A stretch of DNA of 6,151 nt, from contig QKDV01000125.1 of NCBI GenBank assembly GCA_003251955.1, positions 1 to 6,151 of the forward strand, written 5' to 3'. The DNA comes from Methanospirillum hungatei. Its GTDB lineage: Archaea; Halobacteriota; Methanomicrobia; Methanomicrobiales; Methanospirillaceae. Below, piece by piece: positions 1-6,151 of this stretch. The stretch's first letter is position 1. Each line of letters opens with the position of its first letter. The notes under the pieces are model-generated. The model was not told the origin of the DNA. It was given only the letters and a program-made list of their open reading frames with translations, and searched no databases. A program made the translations under genes and the position numbers.

Positions 1-1005
1 CCTCTCAAACAAGACACGATAATATTCTTCAGAAAGTCTGAGTTCTTTCTGCAAAAGAGAGAGTTCTTTGATCTGATCCTCCAGAGTTGTATATGAAGTA
101 CTCAACTCTTCCTGCATGTTCCTGATAGCCCGAGCAAGAATCCCTATCTCATCTCCTCTATTAGTTCCGGGAACATTGCCATGCAGATCCCCGGCACCTA
201 TCCTGCTGGTTACTGCAGTAAGCTCACGAATAGGGGTAATAATAGTCCTTGAAGAGAGATATGCAATCAAGAGAATGAAGCCTGATGTAACTACGATGAT
301 GATTAACAGAACCTGTTGTGATTTAGTCACCTCATCCATCAGATAATACAACAATACTTTGTTCTGTTTTGTGAGATCCTGTGAGAGATCGCGGGAAGGC
401 GATGAGAACTCATCCAGGTATGTAGTTGCACTAACCTGAAGAGTAATGTTATCTGCGGTAGGGATATCAACTGTCGAAAAGTAAAGGTACTTCTTCTTTA
501 CAGAACCATCAGGATCTATCCAGTCATAAAAACCACCAGCTTCCCCTTTACGCTGTGCCTCTTTGACGATCGAATAAAAGTCAGGAAGTATTTCCCTGAG
601 GGGCTCAAAGGTTTCCCCTATGCGAGAAGGATTGGGATGAAAGCGGGTTATCAGCGAATCACGCTCATGGATCCCAAAGTACCCGGTTTTTCCTACCGCC
701 TTACTGGTCAGATTAAGAAAACCCGGATCATTTTGTAGATCCATAATAGTCAAATCAGGGTGTGAACGGATGTAAAGGCCCAGTTCATGAGCAACAGCCT
801 GTGACTGGTACTGTATTACCCTGACTCCGAGAGAGTCAAGAGCTTTCGTTGAAGAATTTACAATCTTATCGTGGGTATCTGAAATGTGTGATGCAATCGC
901 ATCGGTCACCTTCATCTCATTCAGGATTACAAAACCACCAAGTATCACCAGTGGTATTAATGATAATCCAAGGAGAATCAGAAGGAATCTCTTCAACAGG
1001 TTCAA
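1..1005 (-). CDS. Membrane sensor protein (Cache-like, HAMP, probable PAS), 3' part outside the window
   Basis: The minus strand is open from an in-frame TAA at 1020-1018 to the window edge and gives 335 residues. A hydrophobic segment at about residues 6-28 (KRF then LLILLGLSLIPLVILGG) is the first membrane helix. Residues about 30-228 would lie outside the cell and contain VGKTGYFG near 104-111, HPNP near 123-126 and GFYDWIDPDG near 158-167, which resemble Cache ligand-binding domains. A second helix (QQVLLIIIVVTSGFILL) spans about 230-250. A HAMP domain follows at about 252-302 (TPIREL, GDEIG), then a coiled coil, and LSEEYYRVLFE at the edge looks like the start of a PAS domain. The output domain is unseen; a histidine kinase is likely, a chemoreceptor less so. 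The start is probably TTG at 1005-1003, since the first in-frame ATG (residue 31) would remove the first helix. The ribosome site is weak (GGGAT, short spacing). The ligand cannot be inferred. Confidence 0.85.
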   Translation of the reverse strand, partial: MNLLKRFLLILLGLSLIPLVILGGFVILNEMKVTDAIASHISDTHDKIVNSSTKALDSLGVRVIQYQSQAVAHELGLYIRSHPDLTIMDLQNDPGFLNLTSKAVGKTGYFGIHERDSLITRFHPNPSRIGETFEPLREILPDFYSIVKEAQRKGEAGGFYDWIDPDGSVKKKYLYFSTVDIPTADNITLQVSATTYLDEFSSPSRDLSQDLTKQNKVLLYYLMDEVTKSQQVLLIIIVVTSGFILLIAYLSSRTIITPIRELTAVTSRIGAGDLHGNVPGTNRGDEIGILARAIRNMQEELSTSYTTLEDQIKELSLLQKELRLSEEYYRVLFER

Positions 1006-1071
1006 TGGATCCCAGAATTAACAAGCGAAGGGATCAGATCAGGTAAAAAGGTACCGTTAAAAGGAAGAGAA
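1006..1071 (-). terminator. Intergenic gap with T-runs, possible operon terminator
   Basis: The 66 nt between the gltX stop and the sensor-gene start carry, on the minus strand, a TTTT run at 1062-1059 and a TTTTT run at 1049-1045, both following pyrimidine-rich sequence. Archaeal transcription often ends at short U-tracts without a hairpin, so this is a plausible end of the operon. I see no strong hairpin and no convincing TATA box or BRE for the sensor gene, so read-through from gltX is equally possible. Confidence 0.35.
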
Positions 1072-2757
1072 TTACCGGTGGCTATAATATGCCACAATCT
1101 GCTGACCCACAGAATCAATTCTGGTAAATCCGACCCGCTCAAACTGGATCATCCTGCCCATCCATTCTGAAACTTCTGGTTCGCAGACGCCACTCATATC
1201 GCCGTCAGCCTTTTTTATGGTGCATGGTGTTCCATAACCAGAAGGAAGCCATTGAATGATCGGGGCTTTAGCCTCACGGGCCTGTTGGAGCTCATCACCA
1301 GCGTACTCTGCAGAATATGAATTTCCATCTTTAGTGATTGAGATGTTGAAGAGATCCTTGAGTCTTATCATCGAGGCACCGGATTCAAGTTCAGTTCTTG
1401 GGATCACAAGCTTGCCGGTGAATGGGATCTCACGAAATCCCCTTGATTCATCTCCGGGGTATCGCATAGCCTTTGCAGTATGTGGCTCTGAACCTTCGAT
1501 GTTGAGTTCTACTGGATCTGCAACAAAGAAGAACCGATCTGCCTTTGCATCCACGATCTCCTTGTTCTTTGCATAGAGGTTCTCCCACGAGAACTGGATA
1601 TCTGTCTCCCCGATACCAATCTCAACAACTGCGTTTCTAACCGCTTCAGGTTCGATTCCACGCCGGGCCATTGCACGAAGGGTTCCGAGATGGACATCGT
1701 CCCATCCGGTGTACTCACCGGCAACAATCCCCTGTCTCATCTGGGATGTTGAAAGTACAACGCCTTCTATTCCCATCCTGCCATAATGACGGTACACCGG
1801 CTGTTTCCAGTCCATGTAGTCAAAAATAAATTTCTGACGTCCGGTATTGGCGATGTGATCCTTACCCCTGATCACGTGTGTCATGCCAAGGAGATGATCA
1901 TCAACAGCTACCGAGAGGTTCATGAGAGGATAGACGATCGCATCAACCCGCTGGTGTGGGACAGATGTAAGAACCCTGAAGAGCGGATAATCCCTCATTG
2001 CAGGATCCGGATGGTTGAGATCGGTCTTGAGCCTGACTGATACCTCACCCTCTGCAAACCCTCCCTCAAGCATCTTGTCAAAGAGTTCTCCGGCCTCTTC
2101 TATTGTCTGTGACCGGCAGGGACATGCTGCCTTGTGCATCTTGAGGTTTTTGAACTCCTCGTTGTCACACGTACAGACGTAAGCTGCACCTTTCTCGATC
2201 AGTCTCCTGCCGACATCGTAGTAGAGCGGGAACCGGTCTGACTGATAGATCGTCTCGGTGATATTGAGCCCCATCCATTTGATGTCTTCAGGGACCATCT
2301 CGTAGGCATCGGTATCAACCCGTTTGGGATCTGTATCCTCAATGCGAAGGATGTACTTCCCACCATACCGTTTGATGTATTCATCATTGAGAAAAGCTGC
2401 CCTTGCATGTCCGAGATGGAGAGGACCTGATGGATTCGGGGCAAACCGCATCACCACTCCGCCTTCTGCATTCGGAAGGTCAGGAAGTGTGTGCTTCTTC
2501 TTCTCCTTCTTTTCTGAAAGGGCTGCATGAAGGTCAGGTGCAATCTCTTCGAGTTTCATCTCCTGCTCTTCATGCGAAAGAGAAGCAACCTCGGCGATCA
2601 CCTCACCAAGAAGGGCCTTGATCTCTCCGGAACGTGACCGAAGTTCGGGGTGACCACCCATCACAGCTCCCATCACAGCTCCTGCTGCTGGTACACTCTT
2701 GTGCTTAACTGCATTCTGTAATGCAGCACCCAGGAGTATGGACTTGAGATCGTCCAA
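1072..2757 (-). CDS. gltX: Glutamyl-tRNA synthetase, archaeal type
   Basis: Cytoplasmic class I synthetase that attaches glutamate to tRNA-Glu. In archaea lacking GlnRS it also charges tRNA-Gln, which GatDE then converts; that part is family knowledge. The product is 561 residues, normal for archaeal enzymes. The archaeal N-terminal extension covers about residues 1-100 (ALQNAVKHKS, then a Lys/Glu-rich linker). The catalytic domain has the HIGH motif as HLGH at 114-117 (RFAPNPSGPLHLGH), IEDTDPKR near 139-146, and a degenerate KMSKS loop as VLSTS at about 334-338. Cysteines 195, 197, 212 and 214 (CTC, CPC) form a probable zinc knuckle. The C-terminal part is the GlnRS-like beta-barrel that reads the anticodon. 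The start is TTG at 2757-2755, giving MDDLKSILL. It lies 1 nt after the idsA stop, with GGGGGT six bases upstream. A longer reading from 2853 would add 32 unrelated residues inside idsA. The gene ends with TAA. Confidence 0.95.
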   Translation of the reverse strand: MDDLKSILLGAALQNAVKHKSVPAAGAVMGAVMGGHPELRSRSGEIKALLGEVIAEVASLSHEEQEMKLEEIAPDLHAALSEKKEKKKHTLPDLPNAEGGVVMRFAPNPSGPLHLGHARAAFLNDEYIKRYGGKYILRIEDTDPKRVDTDAYEMVPEDIKWMGLNITETIYQSDRFPLYYDVGRRLIEKGAAYVCTCDNEEFKNLKMHKAACPCRSQTIEEAGELFDKMLEGGFAEGEVSVRLKTDLNHPDPAMRDYPLFRVLTSVPHQRVDAIVYPLMNLSVAVDDHLLGMTHVIRGKDHIANTGRQKFIFDYMDWKQPVYRHYGRMGIEGVVLSTSQMRQGIVAGEYTGWDDVHLGTLRAMARRGIEPEAVRNAVVEIGIGETDIQFSWENLYAKNKEIVDAKADRFFFVADPVELNIEGSEPHTAKAMRYPGDESRGFREIPFTGKLVIPRTELESGASMIRLKDLFNISITKDGNSYSAEYAGDELQQAREAKAPIIQWLPSGYGTPCTIKKADGDMSGVCEPEVSEWMGRMIQFERVGFTRIDSVGQQIVAYYSHR

Positions 2758-2758
2758 T

Positions 2759-3722
2759 TCAGTACCCCCGCTGGACAAAGAAGTAGGCAAGTTCAGAGAG
2801 GAGCTGGCGTTCAGGACAATCACGAAGAACAGAAAGTCCGTTGATGGCATCACGGACCATAGAATCTGCGGTTCCCTGGACCTCAGCGATCACGTCCTTC
2901 TGCTCGAGCAATGCGATGAGTGCCTTGATCTCATCAGGATCAAGTTTCCTGCGGTACGGAGCCAGGTCAACACCCTTTTCACGGGCAGTAATCGCAAGGA
3001 TCGTCTGCTTCCCTTCCCTGATATCTGAAGCCTGGTCTTTTCCTGACTGCTCTGGAGGTGCCATCAGATCGATGATATCATCCTGGATCTGAAATGCTGC
3101 CCCGATGCTGCATCCATACGTATAGAGAGCATCCACCTGTGGCTTTGATGCACCGGCAAGCAATGCCCCCATCGCTGCCGCAGCCCCGTAGAGCACCTCC
3201 GGTCTTTTTGGTGACCATGTCAAGGTACTCATCACGGGTTACATCTTGCCTGGACTCAAATGACATGTCAAGCTGCTGTCCTTCACAGATCTCAACGCAG
3301 GTCCTGGCAAGAAGTGCAGAAGCCTCAACTTTTGCAGCATCAGGAGCAATCGCATCTGCAACAAGACAGAACGAACGTGCAAAGAGCACATCACCGGCAA
3401 GGATTGCAGCAGGCTCACCCCAGATGGTGTGAACCGTCGGTTTTCCCCTCCGGGTTTCATCACCGTCCATGATATCATCATGGATGAGAGTGAAGTTGTG
3501 CGTCACTTCAAGAGCGAGGCCGGCAGGTAGAATTCCTGCCGAACTGCCAGAGCGGATGGTATCAGCTGCTAATTTGAAGAGTGCAGGACGCAGCCGTTTT
3601 CCACCAGCAAAGAGTAGGTGGTTTGATGCCTTTGATAATTCGGTTCCGGGATTGCCGTAGTACTGGTCAAGCAGCGTGTTGACCTCGGTAGCAGTTTTTC
3701 GCAGATAGGTCTCCAGATCCAT
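2759..3722 (-). CDS. idsA: Geranylgeranyl diphosphate synthase, interrupted by a +1 frameshift
   Basis: Short-chain trans-prenyltransferase that adds IPP units to DMAPP to make the C20 chain of archaeal ether lipids. The first frame (3722 to about 3200, residues 1-175) holds GGKRLRP at 40-46, the first aspartate-rich motif DDIMD at 82-86 and ICEGQQLDMSFE near 145-156, ending in YLDMVTKKTG. The second frame (about 3194 to 2759) holds VLYGAAAAMG, then the second aspartate-rich motif DDIID at about 214-218, and ends VQRGY. Dropping one base joins them as KKTGVLYGAAAA and gives 320 residues, the usual length. Without the shift the first frame runs 39 unrelated residues to a stop at 3078. Phe77, five residues before the first motif, is as in archaeal GGPP synthases, where it limits chain length. 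ATG at 3722 is preceded by GGTGA. Separate translation of the second part from GTG 3235 or ATG 3232 lacks a good ribosome site. The cause may be a sequencing error, a mutation or programmed frameshifting. Confidence 0.88.
2764..2769 (-). promoter_or_regulatory. Ribosome binding site of gltX
   Basis: GGGGGT, read on the minus strand, lies six bases before the TTG start of gltX and inside the last codons of idsA. It pairs with the archaeal anti-Shine-Dalgarno if one G-U wobble is allowed. It supports the TTG start and suggests translational coupling to idsA. Confidence 0.55.
3194..3202 (-). other. Frameshift site in idsA overlapping a perfect Shine-Dalgarno-like sequence
   Basis: Read on the minus strand the site is CCGGAGGTG. 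The upstream frame reads ACC GGA GGT GCT CTA (T-G-G-A-L) and the downstream frame GAG GTG CTC TAC (E-V-L-Y). Family conservation needs the upstream frame through K-K-T and the downstream frame from L-Y-G, so the switch must fall between 3203 and 3193. Removing one G gives ACC GGA GTG CTC TAC (T-G-V-L-Y). The extra G also creates GGAGGTG at 3200-3194, a full match to the anti-Shine-Dalgarno. Confidence 0.8.
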
Positions 3723-3728
3723 AAGTTT

Positions 3729-3733
3729 TCACC
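3729..3733 (-). promoter_or_regulatory. Ribosome binding site of idsA
   Basis: GGTGA on the minus strand lies six bases before the idsA ATG, and its last three bases are the stop codon of the RNase J gene. The motif is a common archaeal Shine-Dalgarno form, and the overlap favours coupled translation of the two genes. Confidence 0.6.
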
Positions 3734-5063
3734 GTTCAGGCCAGTTTCTGCCGCTGGCCAGGAAGAAGTCCTTGTTCAGGGTGTACCCACAGTCTGTTGC
3801 AAGGTTCAGGTACTCAGAGGTGAGATTCACACCTCCGTGTGCAGCAATAACAAACTGGGGGTTAAGCAGGTTCAGAAATTCGTAATGATCCTCACAGTAT
3901 GCGTGTCCTGATACGTGAAGATCGTCAAAGAGACGCCCACCCTGCTGACTGATCATCGTAAACATCCGATACCGCTGTGCCCTGTTCATGTCATTCGGGA
4001 TCAGCTGGGCACTGATCATGATCTTATCGCCTTTCTCGATCCGGTATGGGGTGTCTTTCTGTGCTATCCTTGTCAGGATAGAACCGGGCTCACCCTGGTG
4101 ACCGGTCACGATCGGCACATACTCATCCCTGGCACCCTTGATTATCCGACGCAGTGTTCGCTCTACAACGCGGCGGTTGCCAAAGATGCTGGTGGTATCA
4201 GGGAACCTGACGTATTTCATCTGCTCTGCAGTGCTACAGTAGCGTTCCATTGACCTTCCAAGAAGCAGGGGCTTTCGTCCAATCTCATGAGCACACTCTG
4301 CAATGGTCTTCACTCTCGCAATATGAGAGGCGAAGGTGCTGACGATGAGAGCATTCTTATCATCCTCGTAGCTCGTCATCACATCGCGGACCATACTCTT
4401 GGCAAGTTGCTCACTCGGACACCGACCCTTCTTGTTCACGTTGGTGGACTCGGTGATTAGGCAGAGCACCCCTTCTTTTCCGATCTTACGCAACTTTGCA
4501 AAGTCCGGCGGTTCGCCTAGAACCGGGTTCCTATCAAGCTTAAAGTCGAGGGCATAGACGATCGCACCTTTCGGTGTGTACAGCACAACCGTTGCAGTAT
4601 CGATGATACTGTGCTGGGTTCGCACTAACTCAAGCGAGAGTGTGTTTGAGATTGTGTATCGTTGCGAGTATTTGAGCGGGTAAAGTTTGTTATTGACCCC
4701 GAACTTCTTCTCGCCTTCAATCTGCTGGCGGACGAGTTCAATTGTGTATGGTGTCCCGATGATTGGGGCATTATACCGGTGTGCCAGTTTTGGCACAGCA
4801 CCAAGATGATCCAGGTGACCATGGGAGAGAACGATTGCCTTGACCGTTCCCTCGATCTGGTTCATCACCGTATCATCAGGGATGACCCCCATCTCGATCA
4901 GATCGAGCGAATGGGTATTCTCCATCTCGATATCAGGGTGCATCATCAGGGAGTCAAGCCTGATCCCCATATCAATTATGACTATTTCCTTGCCGCAGCG
5001 GACGGCGGTCATATTTCGGCCAAATTCATTATAGCCGCCCACTGCAAGGACTTCAATGTCCAA
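3729..5063 (-). CDS. rnj: Archaeal RNase J (beta-CASP ribonuclease)
   Basis: Zinc-dependent metallo-beta-lactamase/beta-CASP nuclease. Archaeal members are 5'-to-3' exoribonucleases in mRNA turnover and 5'-end processing. The 444-residue length fits euryarchaeal RNase J, which lacks the long C-terminal domain of bacterial forms. The metallo-beta-lactamase part starts with GGYNEFGRNM (9-18) and has the metal motif HGHLDH at 81-86, His151 (TQHSIIDT) and Asp173 (ALDFKLD). The beta-CASP part shows Glu205 (ITEST), GHQGEPGS at 321-328 and HVSGHA at 383-388 (His387), and AAHGG near 407-411 is the final histidine motif. All expected catalytic residues are present, so it should be active. The start is TTG at 5063, supported by AGGAGGA seven bases upstream; there is no ATG nearby in frame. 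It sits 19 nt after fni and 6 nt before idsA, so it is co-transcribed with lipid-precursor genes. The symbol is a family name; exonuclease activity is inferred from homologues. Confidence 0.94.
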   Translation of the reverse strand: MDIEVLAVGGYNEFGRNMTAVRCGKEIVIIDMGIRLDSLMMHPDIEMENTHSLDLIEMGVIPDDTVMNQIEGTVKAIVLSHGHLDHLGAVPKLAHRYNAPIIGTPYTIELVRQQIEGEKKFGVNNKLYPLKYSQRYTISNTLSLELVRTQHSIIDTATVVLYTPKGAIVYALDFKLDRNPVLGEPPDFAKLRKIGKEGVLCLITESTNVNKKGRCPSEQLAKSMVRDVMTSYEDDKNALIVSTFASHIARVKTIAECAHEIGRKPLLLGRSMERYCSTAEQMKYVRFPDTTSIFGNRRVVERTLRRIIKGARDEYVPIVTGHQGEPGSILTRIAQKDTPYRIEKGDKIMISAQLIPNDMNRAQRYRMFTMISQQGGRLFDDLHVSGHAYCEDHYEFLNLLNPQFVIAAHGGVNLTSEYLNLATDCGYTLNKDFFLASGRNWPER

Positions 5064-5070
5064 GTTGGTA

Positions 5071-5077
5071 TCCTCCT
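5071..5077 (-). promoter_or_regulatory. Strong ribosome binding site fixing the TTG start of the RNase J gene
   Basis: AGGAGGA on the minus strand lies in the 19-nt gap after the fni stop, seven bases before TTG 5063-5061. This is a near-ideal Shine-Dalgarno and spacing, and it makes the TTG start well supported despite the unusual codon. Confidence 0.8.
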
Positions 5078-5082
5078 GTAAA

Positions 5083-6150
5083 TTATTGTTGCTGTATCAG
5101 TTGCGCAGTCGGACCGGTTACGTACCATCTGGTATCGGGCATCTCAGACACCCGGGTATGTCCGGTCAGGAAGAGAGCAATCCGCAGCTGCTGCTGTATC
5201 GTCTCTATCGTCTCTGACAGGGCTTCTATTCCATCGCATGCCGGTTTGAGCAGGGGAAGAGCCATTCCGCCGAGTTTAGCACCGAGAACCAGAGCTTTTG
5301 CAATGTCAATCCCGGTCCTGATCCCGCCGCTGGCTATCACCGGGCCGCCACATCTGACAGCCTCACTGACGCTGACCGCGGTGGGGATGCCCCACTCTTT
5401 AAAAAGCACGCCGAGATCCGAGAGCCTCTGATCTCCGCCTGCTTCCCCTTTTCCTGCTCTGAAACTCTCGATCGCAGCCCATGATGAACCGCCGTATCCA
5501 CCAACATCGATGCAGTCAGCCCCGGCCCCATAGCAGAGCCTGGCTATCTCCTCAGAGAATCCACATCCGGTCTCTTTCACGATGACCGGGACCCTGAAAT
5601 CCCTGCAGAGCTCCCGGAGAGCATCAAGACATCCGGTTGCATTATGATCTCCTTCAGGCTGTGTCGCCTCCTGGAGAAAGTTCAGATGAATAGCAAGTGC
5701 ATCCGCGTCGATCATCTCAACTGCATCTTCAGCCCATCCGATTCCATGATCCCTGAGCTGCACGATACCTAGATTGCCGACGATAAACGCATCAGGGGCA
5801 GTATCCCTAACGATCGAGAAAGTTTCGGCGAGAGTCTTATCTTCAATTGCCGCCCGCTGCGATCCAACTCCGATCCCAAGACCGTATTTTTGTGCGGCCT
5901 GAGCTAGAACCTTGTTCACCCGGGTCGTCTCCGGGTGACCTCCGGTCATTGCAGAGATGAAGAGAGGGGATCCAAGCCGGTGTTCAAAGAAGTCGGTTGA
6001 GAGATCCAGTGTATCCATATCGGAATCTGGAAGTGCAATGTGAACGAGTCTGATATCTTCAAACCCGGTACTTCCTGATTCAATATCTTCTTCAAGGCAG
6101 ATTCGAAGGTGATCCAGTTTCCGTGATGATGTAAACCTTCTCCGGTTCAT
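5083..6150 (-). CDS. fni: Type 2 isopentenyl-diphosphate delta-isomerase
   Basis: FMN- and NADPH-dependent isomerase that converts IPP to DMAPP, the starter for prenyl chains, in the cytoplasm. The 355 residues match the usual length. It begins with the RKLDHL motif (10-15) and has TGFEDIRLVH (28-37), SPLFISAMTGG (61-71) and GVGSQRAAIED (94-104) of the FMN-binding TIM barrel. HLNFLQE at 155-161 followed by QPEGD at 164-168 holds the catalytic glutamine and the Mg-binding glutamate of the family. VKETGCG (191-197), GGYGGSSW (217-224) and ASGGIRTG (273-280) are the later flavin and phosphate contacts. The ATG at 6150 fits the N-termini of homologues, but only one base upstream is visible, so its ribosome site and any overlap with a preceding gene cannot be judged. 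It ends with TAA, 19 nt before the RNase J gene. Related archaea use the mevalonate route via isopentenyl phosphate, and those genes would be expected just upstream. Confidence 0.95.
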   Translation of the reverse strand: MNRRRFTSSRKLDHLRICLEEDIESGSTGFEDIRLVHIALPDSDMDTLDLSTDFFEHRLGSPLFISAMTGGHPETTRVNKVLAQAAQKYGLGIGVGSQRAAIEDKTLAETFSIVRDTAPDAFIVGNLGIVQLRDHGIGWAEDAVEMIDADALAIHLNFLQEATQPEGDHNATGCLDALRELCRDFRVPVIVKETGCGFSEEIARLCYGAGADCIDVGGYGGSSWAAIESFRAGKGEAGGDQRLSDLGVLFKEWGIPTAVSVSEAVRCGGPVIASGGIRTGIDIAKALVLGAKLGGMALPLLKPACDGIEALSETIETIQQQLRIALFLTGHTRVSEMPDTRWYVTGPTAQLIQQQ

Positions 6151-6151
6151 G

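Noticed and set aside
116..346. A short plus-strand frame near the left edge.
   Set aside because: It is opposite the second membrane helix and HAMP region of the sensor gene, whose minus-strand frame is open throughout and matches known domains.
1030..1043. A repeated GATCA (GGATCAGATCAGG on the plus strand) in the gltX-sensor gap.
   Set aside because: Two five-base copies are too short to call an operator, and nothing nearby supports a binding site.
2758..2853. A 32-residue N-terminal extension of GluRS from a start at 2853.
   Set aside because: It would be read out of frame inside idsA, matches no GluRS N-terminus, and the TTG at 2757 has a suitable Shine-Dalgarno-like site and gives the family's usual start and length.
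2699..3028. A 109-codon plus-strand frame opposite the idsA/gltX junction.
   Set aside because: It crosses two real genes on the other strand and has no recognisable domain or ribosome site.
2759..3235. The second part of idsA as an independent gene, with GGPP synthase as a natural two-subunit enzyme.
   Set aside because: The GTG and ATG at 3235 and 3232 lack a convincing ribosome site, the first residues (MMSTLTWSPK) are the out-of-frame reading of conserved idsA sequence, and GGAGGTG at 3200-3194 is 21 nt from the next in-frame ATG, too far to serve it.
4662..5081. A 139-codon open frame on the plus strand.
   Set aside because: It lies entirely opposite the well-conserved RNase J coding sequence, matches no family I recognise and reads as an antisense shadow.

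Overview
The window looks archaeal, most likely from a methanogen of the Methanomicrobiales or a close relative. The reasons are an archaeal-type GluRS with a long N-terminal extension and a degenerate KMSKS loop, a short (444-residue) archaeal RNase J, a type 2 isopentenyl diphosphate isomerase, and a short-chain prenyltransferase of the archaeal GGPP-synthase type. The lineage is an inference from family features and gene order; no marker gene such as rRNA is present. All genes lie on the minus strand, so transcription runs from position 6151 towards position 1.

In transcription order the operon is fni (IPP isomerase, 6150-5083), the RNase J gene (5063-3729), idsA (GGPP synthase, 3722-2759) and gltX (glutamyl-tRNA synthetase, 2757-1072). 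The gaps are 19, 6 and 1 nt, and a Shine-Dalgarno-like sequence sits in each junction, so the four are almost certainly co-transcribed. fni and idsA make the DMAPP and the C20 chain used for archaeal ether lipids. RNase J and GluRS belong to RNA turnover and translation. The fni start codon is one base from the window edge, so the operon probably continues upstream, where related methanogens are expected to carry mevalonate kinase and isopentenyl phosphate kinase genes.

The most notable point is that idsA is not one open frame. Its first aspartate-rich motif lies in one frame and its second in another, and they are joined by a +1 shift at about 3194-3202. Removing one G there restores a full 320-residue GGPP synthase. 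The site coincides with GGAGGTG, a perfect match to the archaeal anti-Shine-Dalgarno. Because the enzyme should be essential for membrane lipids, a sequencing error or a very recent mutation is the first explanation, but programmed frameshifting deserves a test.

After gltX come 66 nt containing two T-runs that may end the operon. They are followed by the 5' part of a membrane sensor gene (1005 to 1, cut by the window edge) with two membrane segments, a Cache-like extracellular domain, a HAMP domain, a coiled coil and the start of what looks like a PAS domain. Sampled stretches of this gene are more AT-rich than the operon. Three of the five genes (the RNase J gene, gltX and the sensor gene) appear to start with TTG. 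I found no RNA genes, mobile elements, CRISPR arrays or long non-coding stretches.
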